From: Halomonas aestuarii
Lineage (GTDB): Bacteria; Pseudomonadota; Gammaproteobacteria; Pseudomonadales; Halomonadaceae
Length of the DNA stretch: 64,000 bases
Assembly (NCBI RefSeq): GCF_001886615.1
Contig: NZ_CP018139.1
Location: forward strand, 682,001 to 746,000
Direction of reading: 5' to 3'
Under the pieces are notes generated by a model. The model saw nothing but the letters and a program-made list of their open reading frames with translations, was not told where the DNA came from and ran no database searches. Shown here piece after piece: positions 8,349 through 17,639 of the stretch. Position numbers and translations under genes: made by a program. The first letter of the stretch is position 1. Each line of letters starts with the position of its first letter.

Positions 8349-9890
8349 ATGTCTGATCATCATTCCGACAGGAACGACATCGAGCGCAACGAGCCGACGC
8401 TGGGCCCTGGCAGCCTCCGCGGCGGAGGCCGCTCCAGCGGTCCGTCAGGCCAGCATGATGTCCAAGGGGACCAGATCCACCACGAGCGCCGCGACGAGCG
8501 CCGATTCATCCGCGTCACACCGCCCTTCCGGGTCCGCCTGGACGACGGTCAGGAGCTGACGGGCGTCGATGTCTCGGTGGGTGGCTTCGCCGTTCGCACC
8601 TCACGCCCGATGCGCCCGGGCGAGCAGCTCTCGGCCTCGCTGCTGCTGACTGTCGGCCCTACCGAAATGATCGTCCCCGTGCGGGCCGAGTGCCGTCATG
8701 CCACCGCCAACGGGGGCCAGCACGTCAACGGCTTCGAGATCACCGACATCGATCCGCCACATCGCGAACTGCTTCGCCAGGTGGTCCGCAGCTGCCTGAC
8801 CGGGCGTCAGGCCAGCATCGAGTCCCTGATGGAGGGCGAGGATCCGCAGACGCCTCGCAAACGCAAGGCGACCTCCTCCAAGCCACAGCAACCGTCCCGG
8901 CCGCCCAAGCCCCGGGGACGCTATATGCTGCTGTTCACCGCCATCGCGATCCTCGCCCTCGTGGCCACGGCCACGGCCTACCGCAATTTCATGCTGATCG
9001 AGCCGAGCTTCGCGGCGGTCACCGCGCCGCGCATCGACATCCGGGCGCCGGGCCCCGGCATCCTCGAGGCCCACGACCTGAAGGCCGGAGACCAGGTCGA
9101 GCGCGACGAGAAGCTGACGCGCATCGCCAACAGCGACCTGGAATCGGAGCTGATCCTCTCCCGGGCCGCGCTGAACTACAACGAGCAGCTCATCGAGAAC
9201 CTCAAGGAGGACATCGATTCGGCCGGTCGCGGGCAGGTCAGCATCGCGAGCTCCGCCCGCCCCGAGAGCGGCGAGGCCATGAACTTCGAGACGGTGTCAC
9301 CGGCGATCGCCCAGGCCCGCGTCGATCAGTTCGAGACGGCGCGCGACCTGGAGAGCTCCCGCGTGACCGCCCTCCAGGCACGTCAGGCCAGCAACGAGAT
9401 CTACAGCCCGTGCAACTGCCTGGTGGCCTGGGCCCTGAGCAGCGCCGACGGCACCTACATCAACAAGGGCGAGCGGATCATGACGCTGATCCGCACCGGT
9501 GAGGACGACGTCATGGTCGAGGCGCTGGTCCACATGGACGACATCGCCCGGATCGAGCCGAACCAGACGGCCTACGTCTCGCTGCCCAACGCCTCCACGC
9601 CGATCCGCGCCCGGGTGCGCAACGTGGCACTGGACATCGAGCGCCAGCCGCGGGCCGGCTTCCCCAGCTGGGTCCGTCAGCAGCAGAACGTGGCCAGCGT
9701 GCTGCTGGTGCCGGAGAAGAACCTGCCGGCCGAGAGCGTCGGCAAGCCGGTGGACGTTCGCTTCTCCGAGGCCCCGGTGCTGGGCGGTGCCGCCGAGTGG
9801 ATCTGGCAAGGCACGCGTGCCGTGTTCCAGTTCGGCGAGCGTATCTACGATTCGGTCACCCAGGAGGACGAGCCAAGCGACGCGGGGTGA
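8349..9890 (+). CDS. Alg44-like PilZ / membrane-fusion polysaccharide co-polymerase
   Basis: A 513-residue protein starting one base after the previous stop. A cytoplasmic PilZ domain (about 45-150) carries both c-di-GMP motifs, RRDERR (47-52) and DVSVGG (74-79). A proline- and lysine-rich linker follows, then one membrane helix (about 192-211) and a periplasmic HlyD-like part with a lipoyl-like hairpin half (APGPGILEAHDLKAGDQVERD), coiled coil and a second half (YSPCNCLVAW...GERIMTLI). This is the Alg44 architecture, though longer than the roughly 390-residue Pseudomonas protein. In alginate synthesis, c-di-GMP binding by Alg44 switches on Alg8; the same control is inferred here. Confidence 0.87.
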   Translation: MSDHHSDRNDIERNEPTLGPGSLRGGGRSSGPSGQHDVQGDQIHHERRDERRFIRVTPPFRVRLDDGQELTGVDVSVGGFAVRTSRPMRPGEQLSASLLLTVGPTEMIVPVRAECRHATANGGQHVNGFEITDIDPPHRELLRQVVRSCLTGRQASIESLMEGEDPQTPRKRKATSSKPQQPSRPPKPRGRYMLLFTAIAILALVATATAYRNFMLIEPSFAAVTAPRIDIRAPGPGILEAHDLKAGDQVERDEKLTRIANSDLESELILSRAALNYNEQLIENLKEDIDSAGRGQVSIASSARPESGEAMNFETVSPAIAQARVDQFETARDLESSRVTALQARQASNEIYSPCNCLVAWALSSADGTYINKGERIMTLIRTGEDDVMVEALVHMDDIARIEPNQTAYVSLPNASTPIRARVRNVALDIERQPRAGFPSWVRQQQNVASVLLVPEKNLPAESVGKPVDVRFSEAPVLGGAAEWIWQGTRAVFQFGERIYDSVTQEDEPSDAG

Positions 9891-9908
9891 ACACCCCGCC
9901 AGCCTCCG

Positions 9909-9930
9909 CCGCGACACCCCGGTGTCGCGG
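9909..9930 (+). other. Intra-operon hairpin between synthase and lyase genes
   Basis: A perfect ten-base inverted repeat, CCGCGACACC / GGTGTCGCGG, with a two-base centre lies between the Alg44-like stop and the lyase ribosome site. No T-run follows, so it is unlikely to be a full terminator. It could mark an mRNA processing or stability boundary that gives the two halves of the operon different expression. Confidence 0.45.
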
Positions 9931-9949
9931 CCCTTCGCAAGGAGACACC

Positions 9950-10834
9950 ATGATCATGCAACGACTCAGTACCCACCACCAAGTCCTCGCCCTCACTGCC
10001 CTTCTCGCGGGTCTCGCATCGACGAGCGCCTGGGCAAAGGACTCGAAAAACGACCTTTCCTATCCCCGGATAGAGCCCTGCTCGCAGCGCTATCAGACGG
10101 TGGCGACACCACAACCTGATCTCTCGGCCGAGGATGCCCAGGAGGGCGTGCGCCAGGGGTTCGGCACCAAGCGCTCGTGGGGCGTCGACGACAATGTCGA
10201 ACTGCTCGATGCCAGCGCCACGGGGCTCGACCAGCCCGGCCTGCGCGTCCACTACCCCAAGGGCACCTCGTCACCCGGCGACACGGAGCAGGGAGGCGCC
10301 GGCTTCTACAGCGAGCCGGACGTCCTGGACGGTGCCGAGCGGGCCTGCCTGACGTACCGGGTGCGCTTCGAACCGGGATTCAACTTCGTCAAGGGGGGCA
10401 AGCTGCCGGGACTCTACGGCGGAGAGGCCCCCAGCGGTGGCGATGAGGTCAACGGCGAGAACGGCTTCTCGATGCGCTTCATGTGGCGTGCAGCCGGTCA
10501 GGGCGAGCTCTACGAGTACGTTGTCAGCAAGGACAAGAAATACGGCGCCTCCGTGGGCCGAGGGCTCTGGAGCTTTCCCACCGGCGAGTGGATCACCATC
10601 GAGCAGGAACTGGTGCTCAACACGCCCGGAGAGAAAGATGGCCTGGCCCGGGTGTGGATCAACGGCGTGCCCGTGCTCGAGCAGAGCGAGATCGTCTACC
10701 GCACCACCGACGAGGTGACCATCGACGGCCTGATGTTCTCCACCTTCTTCGGTGGCCACGGCAAGGACTGGCGCACCCCGCGTGACCAGTATGCCGACTT
10801 CGCCGCCTTTCGCTTCTATATCCCCTCAACCTGA
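9950..10834 (+). CDS. Secreted polysaccharide lyase, PL14/PL20-like
   Basis: A 294-residue protein with a signal peptide (LALTALLAGLASTSAWA, cleavage near residue 29). The mature part has the jelly-roll lyase pattern of families PL14 and PL20: FNFVKGGKLPGLYGG (about 144-158), the strand GFSMRFMWR (172-180), GEWITIEQELVLN and the terminal FSTFFGGHGKDW...YADFAAFRFYIP. PL20 enzymes are glucuronan lyases, and PL14 members cleave alginate or glucuronan. I infer a periplasmic lyase acting on the operon's own polymer. The start at 9950 follows GGAG; a longer frame upstream runs back into the Alg44-like gene. The family-level call is from memory of motifs, not from a search. Confidence 0.72.
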   Translation: MIMQRLSTHHQVLALTALLAGLASTSAWAKDSKNDLSYPRIEPCSQRYQTVATPQPDLSAEDAQEGVRQGFGTKRSWGVDDNVELLDASATGLDQPGLRVHYPKGTSSPGDTEQGGAGFYSEPDVLDGAERACLTYRVRFEPGFNFVKGGKLPGLYGGEAPSGGDEVNGENGFSMRFMWRAAGQGELYEYVVSKDKKYGASVGRGLWSFPTGEWITIEQELVLNTPGEKDGLARVWINGVPVLEQSEIVYRTTDEVTIDGLMFSTFFGGHGKDWRTPRDQYADFAAFRFYIPST

Positions 10835-10873
10835 GCCGGGCACGCCCCGTATCGACCAGGAGTCACCTCTGCC

Positions 10874-12121
10874 ATGGCCCATGCCCGACACCCACTGACA
10901 CACCGGCCGCTCAACGCTGCCCTGGCCCTGCTGCTCGCCGGGCTGTCGAGCAGCGCAGGTGCGCAGGATATCCTGACCATCGCGGAGCGCGAGGCGATGG
11001 ACCTCTCGGAATATCACGTCACCGCCCCCGATGCGGGGTACTTCGACGTGGCGGAACGCATGGAGGAACTCGCGTCCACCGACAATGCCATCCTGCTCCA
11101 GGAGATCGACGATCTCTCCCAGGGCCCGAGCTGCAAGCAACTGATGAAGCAAGAGCCGATCACCACCCACCTGCGGGTACCCGGCTACTACCCCAGCCCC
11201 GAGGCGTGGGAGCTCGCCTCGGAGCCGCTGTTCCAGTTCGAGGACAATGTCGCGATGCTGGCCGGCAGCTTCGTCGCCACCGGCGATGACTACTATTCCG
11301 AGTGCCTGATCCGCTTCCTGGACCAGTGGGCCGGTCAGGATGCCCTGACCGACTTCTATTACGACTCCATGGAGCCCCAGGCCTGGTTCGCCACCGAGTC
11401 GATGATCTTCGCCGCCGCCATGGCCTATGCCAACGTGCGCCCCTTCATCGAGGGCATGGAAGAGGAGCGAGAGAACATCGAGGCCTGGCTCAACGGACTT
11501 GCCCACCAGCACGCCGACATCCCCGGCGGTGAAGGCAACAGCTGCTGCAACAACCACTTCTACCGCCGGGCGCTCTACGCCAGCATGGTTGGTGTGCTCA
11601 CCGAGGACAACGAGCTGTTCCGCTTCGGCGTCAGCGCCATCCATGCCGCCCTTCACGACATGACCGATGATGGCGCCTTCCCCCTCGAGATCGAGCGCGG
11701 CCGACGCGCCTCTCACTACCAGAACTACGCCCTGCTCTACCTGATCACCAACATGCAGGTCATCTCCCGGCAGGGCTACGACATCTTCGACCTGGAGGTC
11801 GACGGCCACACCATCCACGACGGCGTCGACTTCCTGTTCACGGTCCTGGACGACCCGGCCGCCCTGGGCGACATGGCCCCGCACGAGCAGTACACCGGCT
11901 TCCTCAAGGACCCGCAGTACTTCACCTGGTCGGAGGTCTACCTGCAACGCTTCGACGCCCCCCGCGTCGAGGACTTCATTCGTCAGCTACGTCCCCTCTA
12001 CAACCGCAGTGCCGGCGGCTATATGACCCTCTACTTCATGGACCCCGAGGCACAGGACCATGTTGTCCTAGACACGAAGAAGCAAGAGACACAGGCCTTC
12101 GAGGGGCTGGGAAATAACTGA
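10874..12121 (+). CDS. AlgL-like polyuronate lyase (PL5-related)
   Basis: A 415-residue protein with a signal peptide (cleavage near SAGA, residue 30) and an alpha/alpha-barrel alginate-lyase pattern. The AlgL-type catalytic regions are present: NNHFYR (226-231, with His228) corresponds to NNHSYW, and RASHYQNYAL (278-287) corresponds to RALAYHNYAL, keeping the Arg (278) and Tyr (285). In alginate producers, AlgL degrades polymer stranded in the periplasm. Some PL5 enzymes (Stenotrophomonas Smlt1473) also cut poly-glucuronate. AGGAG lies about 11 bases before the ATG. The overall sequence is distant from AlgL, so substrate specificity should be regarded as open. Confidence 0.75.
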   Translation: MAHARHPLTHRPLNAALALLLAGLSSSAGAQDILTIAEREAMDLSEYHVTAPDAGYFDVAERMEELASTDNAILLQEIDDLSQGPSCKQLMKQEPITTHLRVPGYYPSPEAWELASEPLFQFEDNVAMLAGSFVATGDDYYSECLIRFLDQWAGQDALTDFYYDSMEPQAWFATESMIFAAAMAYANVRPFIEGMEEERENIEAWLNGLAHQHADIPGGEGNSCCNNHFYRRALYASMVGVLTEDNELFRFGVSAIHAALHDMTDDGAFPLEIERGRRASHYQNYALLYLITNMQVISRQGYDIFDLEVDGHTIHDGVDFLFTVLDDPAALGDMAPHEQYTGFLKDPQYFTWSEVYLQRFDAPRVEDFIRQLRPLYNRSAGGYMTLYFMDPEAQDHVVLDTKKQETQAFEGLGNN

Positions 12122-12170
12122 TGCCTCCATGTCAGCCGTCATTCACCGATCACCGCGAGGCCCGAACACC

Positions 12171-14807
12171 ATGAACATGACACCCCTCGGCACCCCCCTG
12201 GCAACCCGGATCGGAGGCCTGCGCCTGGCGGCCTCCGCCGGCCTGCTGGTCATGCTGGCAGGCTGTGCCATCCCGAACATGAACTCGGGGCCGCAGGCCA
12301 CCGCTCCCGTACCCGAGCAGTATCAGGACTGGTTCGACGGCGGTCGGCCGGTCAACATGGAGTGGATGCACAAGCAGACCGTGAAGAAGGCCGACCAGGC
12401 GATCGCCGCGGGCAATCCCCGCGAGGCGATCCGGCTGCTCAACCTGCTCACCGATCAGGGCTTTCCCCAAGCGCACTATGAGCTTGGCAAGCTCTTTGAT
12501 CAGGGCAAGGCCGTGGAGCGGGACCCGGCCCGGGCGGCCGAGAACTATGCCAAGGCCGTGAGCACCCCCTCCTACATCCTCGGCCATGCCTCGCTCAACC
12601 TGGCCAAGCTCTACCGCGAAGGCGACGGCGTCGAGCGCAACGACCTGCTGGCCTATCACCTGCTGCGCCAGGCCGTGGAGGAAGACCTCGGCCGTGACGC
12701 CAGGCTGATGCTGGCCGATCTGCTGGTCGAGGGAGGCCAAGGCGTGAAGGCCAACCCCCAGCGTGCCGCGGCGCTCTACACCAAGGCGGCCGAGGAAGGC
12801 CAGGACGAGGCGCTGCTGGCACTGGCGAAGGCGTATAGCCCCGGCGGCTGGCTCGCGGAGGCCCCCGAGCGCGCCATGGACTATTCCGGGCGCTATGCCG
12901 AGGCGCTGCGGGAACGTGCCGCGGCCGGCGAGACGGACGCAATGATCCGACTCGCCGAACTGCATGCGCCCGACGGCCTGCTCGGCGACCAGCCCGAGCG
13001 TCGCCTTCACTGGCTGCGCCAGGCGTCGCAGGCGGGTGACAAGGATGCCCTGGCCAAGGCCGGGAGTGCTCTGGTGGACGCCGGCAAGACCCAGCAAGGC
13101 ATCGCCATGCTGGAGGAAGCCGCCCGCAACGGCGACGTCGACGCCATGACCCAGCTGGGACGGGCACTGACCGAGCGACGCCCCGGCGAGGCCCGTCGCT
13201 GGCTCGAGAAGGCGACGGAGCAGGGATCCATGGACGCTCGTGTCTCCCTGGGACGCATGCTGATCGACGGGAGCGCCGGAGCTGCCGATCCGCGCCGCGG
13301 CGTGGCCCTGCTCGAGGAGGCGGCCCAGAGGGACGACCCCCTGGCCCTGGCGGCCCTGGGCGACTACTACATGAGCGACGAGGTGGACGCCAGCCAGCCC
13401 TACATCGCCGTCGACTACCTGAAGCGCGGCCATGAGCTTGGGCATCCCTGGGCCACCCAGCTGCTGGGCAAGGCCTATCTCGAGGGGCGTGGGGTATCCG
13501 CCGACCCGCAGCGCGCCGAGGCGTTGCTGCGCGAGGCGGCCGACCAGGGACAGAGTGCCGCCCTGGGCCTGCTGGGCCAGGCCTATCTCGAGGGCGAAGC
13601 CCTCCCCTTCCACCCCAGCCGTGGCGAGGAGCTGCTCCAGGCGGCGGTGGAGGCCGGCGAGACCTCCGCCATGACCACCCTGGGCGAGGCCTACCTGGCT
13701 GGGCCCCTCGAGGCGCGCCCGGAGCGGGGCCTCTCCCTGCTGCGTCAGGCCGCCGAGCGGGGCGACGGCTATGCCATGGTCGTGCTCGGCCGAGCCTATC
13801 GCAAGGGCGAGGGCGGGCTGCCCCGGGACCTCGACAAGGCCACCCAGTGGCTGACTCGAGCCCGCCAGGCGGGTCATGAGTCGGCCGATGAGGCGATGAC
13901 CCGGGTCAACCGCGACCTCGGCGCCCAGGGCGACATCAAGGCCCTGGTCAAGGCCGCCGAGGCCGGCAACCGCGGTGCCATGGCCGACCTCGGTCGCGCC
14001 TTCCTCGAGGGCAAGGGCGTGCAGCAGAACCTGGGCCATGCCCGGACCTGGCTCACGCACGCCGCGAACGCAGGGCACAACGGAGCTCGCGCGGACCTCG
14101 GCGAGATGCTGCTCGACAGCGACCCCGAGCGAGCCGTGACGCTGCTGCGCACCGCCGCCGACAATGGGCATTCAGGGGCCCGGCTGACCCTGGGACGGGC
14201 CTACCTGGAAGGTGAGCACGTCGCCGCCGACCCCGGGCAGGGCGTCGCCTACCTGCGACCCGCGGCCGAGGCCGGCAACCCCTACGCCGCCCTGCTGCTC
14301 GGGCAGGCCTACCTGGCCGGCAATGGCGTCGAGGCAGATCCGAAGAAGGGCGAGAAGTGGCTGAACCAGGCCGTGCAGAGCGGCGACCTCTCGGCGCGGG
14401 CCAACCTAGGACGTGTGCTGCTGCGTGGCGAGAACGGCGTGACCCGGGATCTCGAGCGCGGCAAGGCGCTGCTCGAGGAGGCCAGCGTCCAGGGCCACCC
14501 CGGCGCCATGGCCACCCTGGGACGCGAGTACATTCGCGGCGGGAATCTTCAACAGGATGTCCGCCGCGGTGCCGACTACCTGCTCCAGGCCGCCGAGCAG
14601 GGCCACTCCAGCGCCCGACTGTCCCTGGCCAAGGCCTACCTGGCGGCCAACGGACTGGAGAATGCCAGCCAGGAACAGGCCCTGATGTGGCTCAACAACG
14701 TCATGGATGGCGACAGCGGCATGGCGCTGCAGACCCTGCACGAGCTGCTTTCCGACGACAAGGCCATCAAGGCCCTGCAGGCGGAGGCACAAGCCAGCGC
14801 CGGCTGA
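12171..14807 (+). CDS. AlgK-like outer-membrane lipoprotein with many Sel1/TPR repeats
   Basis: An 878-residue lipoprotein. The signal ends in the lipobox LAGC, with Cys32 as the lipidated residue. From about residue 75 to the end, roughly twenty Sel1-type repeats of about 36 residues follow (A..LG..YL.G.GV..D...A...L..AA..G...A). AlgK in alginate systems is a Sel1/TPR lipoprotein of about 450-475 residues that scaffolds the periplasmic export complex and stabilises the AlgE pore. This one is nearly twice as long. As the last gene it sits where the scaffold is needed, but no AlgE-like barrel follows. A start 14 codons upstream is possible; the one chosen gives a normal lipoprotein signal. Confidence 0.8.
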   Translation: MNMTPLGTPLATRIGGLRLAASAGLLVMLAGCAIPNMNSGPQATAPVPEQYQDWFDGGRPVNMEWMHKQTVKKADQAIAAGNPREAIRLLNLLTDQGFPQAHYELGKLFDQGKAVERDPARAAENYAKAVSTPSYILGHASLNLAKLYREGDGVERNDLLAYHLLRQAVEEDLGRDARLMLADLLVEGGQGVKANPQRAAALYTKAAEEGQDEALLALAKAYSPGGWLAEAPERAMDYSGRYAEALRERAAAGETDAMIRLAELHAPDGLLGDQPERRLHWLRQASQAGDKDALAKAGSALVDAGKTQQGIAMLEEAARNGDVDAMTQLGRALTERRPGEARRWLEKATEQGSMDARVSLGRMLIDGSAGAADPRRGVALLEEAAQRDDPLALAALGDYYMSDEVDASQPYIAVDYLKRGHELGHPWATQLLGKAYLEGRGVSADPQRAEALLREAADQGQSAALGLLGQAYLEGEALPFHPSRGEELLQAAVEAGETSAMTTLGEAYLAGPLEARPERGLSLLRQAAERGDGYAMVVLGRAYRKGEGGLPRDLDKATQWLTRARQAGHESADEAMTRVNRDLGAQGDIKALVKAAEAGNRGAMADLGRAFLEGKGVQQNLGHARTWLTHAANAGHNGARADLGEMLLDSDPERAVTLLRTAADNGHSGARLTLGRAYLEGEHVAADPGQGVAYLRPAAEAGNPYAALLLGQAYLAGNGVEADPKKGEKWLNQAVQSGDLSARANLGRVLLRGENGVTRDLERGKALLEEASVQGHPGAMATLGREYIRGGNLQQDVRRGADYLLQAAEQGHSSARLSLAKAYLAANGLENASQEQALMWLNNVMDGDSGMALQTLHELLSDDKAIKALQAEAQASAG

Positions 14808-14826
14808 ACCTCCCTGGCAGCTCCCC

Positions 14827-14867
14827 AACGCAGAAGGCCGGCCCCTGAGGGGCCGGCCTTCTGCGTT
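14827..14867. terminator. Bidirectional hairpin terminator (polyuronate operon / purA)
   Basis: The arms AACGCAGAAGGCCGGCCCC and GGGGCCGGCCTTCTGCGTT are perfect complements of 19 bases around a three-base centre. It lies between the end of the plus-strand operon (14807) and the end of purA on the other strand (14887), so it can serve both. The U-tract is short, but the stem is very stable. Confidence 0.8.
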
Positions 14868-14886
14868 CCGGATGGCGGTGTCGCGA

Positions 14887-16254
<1,368 letters not shown>

Positions 16255-17451
16255 TCAGGCGCGGTCCTGTGGGGTCTCGAGGAAGCGTGGCTCCCAGCGA
16301 CCGTCGATACGCTCCAGCCGGCGGTCGCAGCGATGTTCCGCCGGACCGGTGCGCTGCCCGGGCAGCGCCTGGACGACCCGCTCGCCCCGCTGGCGCAGGG
16401 CCTGAAGGGCTTCCGCCAGCCCCTCCCCCTCGGCCGGGGCCCAGATACCGTCGGGCTCGGGCTCGCCGGGCGACAGGGTGGCCAGCAGCTTCAGGTCCAT
16501 GGAAAAGCCGGTGGCCGGCCGGGCACGACCGAAGGCCCGGCCGGTGTCGTCGTAGCGCCCGCCCTTGGCCAGGGCCTGGCCGTAGTGCGGCACGTAGGCG
16601 GCGAACATCATGCCGGTGTGGTACTGATAGCCGCGCAGCTCGGCCAGGTCGAAGTAGGGCTCGACGCCGGGATACTCGGCGATCACCCCGTCGACCAGGG
16701 CCCGCAGCTGTTCCAGGGCCGCCCCCACGGGCTGGGGCGCCTCCTCGAAGGCCTCGCGGGCCGCCTCCAGCACCTCGAGCCCGCCGTGCAGGTCGCCCAG
16801 GGCCAGGAACATCGCCGCCAGGCCCGGATCGCGCACGCTCTCCTCGACCCGCGCCGCGAGCTCCCCCGGCGACTTGAGGGCCAGGGCATCGAACAGCGCG
16901 CGCTCCTGCTCGGTGTCGAGGCCGGCGGCCTCCACCAGGCTACGGTAGATGCCGATGTGGCCCAGCGCCAGGTGGATCTCCGCGGCACCGGCCGTCTCGA
17001 GGCTGGCCAGCGCCAGGCGCAGGATCTCCAGGTCGGCCTCCAGGCCCGCATGGCCGAACAGCTCCACCCCGACCTGCACCGGGCTGCGACCGCCCTGGAA
17101 CTGGTCGGCCTTGGCGCGCAGCACGTTGGTGCAGTAGCAGAGCCGCACCGGGCCCTGGCGGCGCAGGGAGTGGGCATCCATGCGCGCCACCTGGGGGGTG
17201 ACATCGGCGCTGACGCCCATCATGCGCCCGGTCATCTGGTCGGTCAGCTTGAAGGTCTGGAGGTCGAGATCGGTACCGGTGCCGGTCAGCAGGGAGTCGA
17301 GAAACTCCACCGGGGGCGGCATCACCTGGTCGTACCCCCAGCAGTGATAGAGGTCGAGCAGCGCTCGGCGCAGCTCCTCCATACGACTGGCCTGGGGCGG
17401 CAGAACCTCGTCCATGCCGTCGGGGAGCAGCCAGCGGTCAGCGATGGTCAT
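16255..17451 (-). CDS. hisZ: ATP phosphoribosyltransferase regulatory subunit
   Basis: A 398-residue catalytically inactive relative of histidyl-tRNA synthetase that pairs with short-form HisG as the regulatory subunit of the first enzyme of histidine synthesis. Class II synthetase motifs are recognisable: the motif 2-like RLCYCTNVLRAKADQFQGGR and the AKGGRYDDTGRAFGR region. The start MTIADRWLLPDG (17449-17451) was chosen over an ATG three codons earlier because the upstream AGG then has proper spacing. Its presence implies a short-form HisG elsewhere in the genome. Confidence 0.95.
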   Translation of the reverse strand: MTIADRWLLPDGMDEVLPPQASRMEELRRALLDLYHCWGYDQVMPPPVEFLDSLLTGTGTDLDLQTFKLTDQMTGRMMGVSADVTPQVARMDAHSLRRQGPVRLCYCTNVLRAKADQFQGGRSPVQVGVELFGHAGLEADLEILRLALASLETAGAAEIHLALGHIGIYRSLVEAAGLDTEQERALFDALALKSPGELAARVEESVRDPGLAAMFLALGDLHGGLEVLEAAREAFEEAPQPVGAALEQLRALVDGVIAEYPGVEPYFDLAELRGYQYHTGMMFAAYVPHYGQALAKGGRYDDTGRAFGRARPATGFSMDLKLLATLSPGEPEPDGIWAPAEGEGLAEALQALRQRGERVVQALPGQRTGPAEHRCDRRLERIDGRWEPRFLETPQDRA

Positions 17452-17545
17452 GTCGTTCATCCTGCAAGACGATGGTTGGCCTTCGGCGATTCCCGAGTCG
17501 CCCGAGGCGTGCTGGCGAACAGGGCGCCGGGAGTGGAGAGGCCAC

Positions 17546-17570
17546 AAAAAAACCGGGCCACGCCCGGTTT
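17546..17570 (-). terminator. Rho-independent terminator of hflKC
   Basis: Read on the minus strand, the stem AAACCGGGC / GCCCGGTTT with a three-base loop is followed by a run of T residues (the A-tract at 17546-17552 on the plus strand). It lies between the hflC stop and hisZ, so it ends the hflKC transcript and implies a separate promoter for hisZ-purA. Confidence 0.88.
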
Positions 17571-17609
17571 CAGGATTCTACCACGTTTGCAGGCCGGTTG
17601 AACCCCGAC

Positions 17610-17633
17610 CGGCGGGCGGCGAACCGCCCGCCG
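17610..17633 (-). other. GC-rich hairpin just after hflC
   Basis: A perfect ten-base stem, CGGCGGGCGG / CCGCCCGCCG, closes a CGAA tetraloop six bases beyond the hflC stop. It has no T-run. Placed ahead of the true terminator, it probably stabilises the 3' end of the mRNA. Confidence 0.5.
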
Positions 17634-17639
17634 AGGGGG

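Noticed and set aside
9909..9930. Hairpin as a true transcription terminator within the operon
   Set aside because: No T-run follows, the downstream lyase gene has a ribosome site but no visible promoter, and the gap is only 59 bases.
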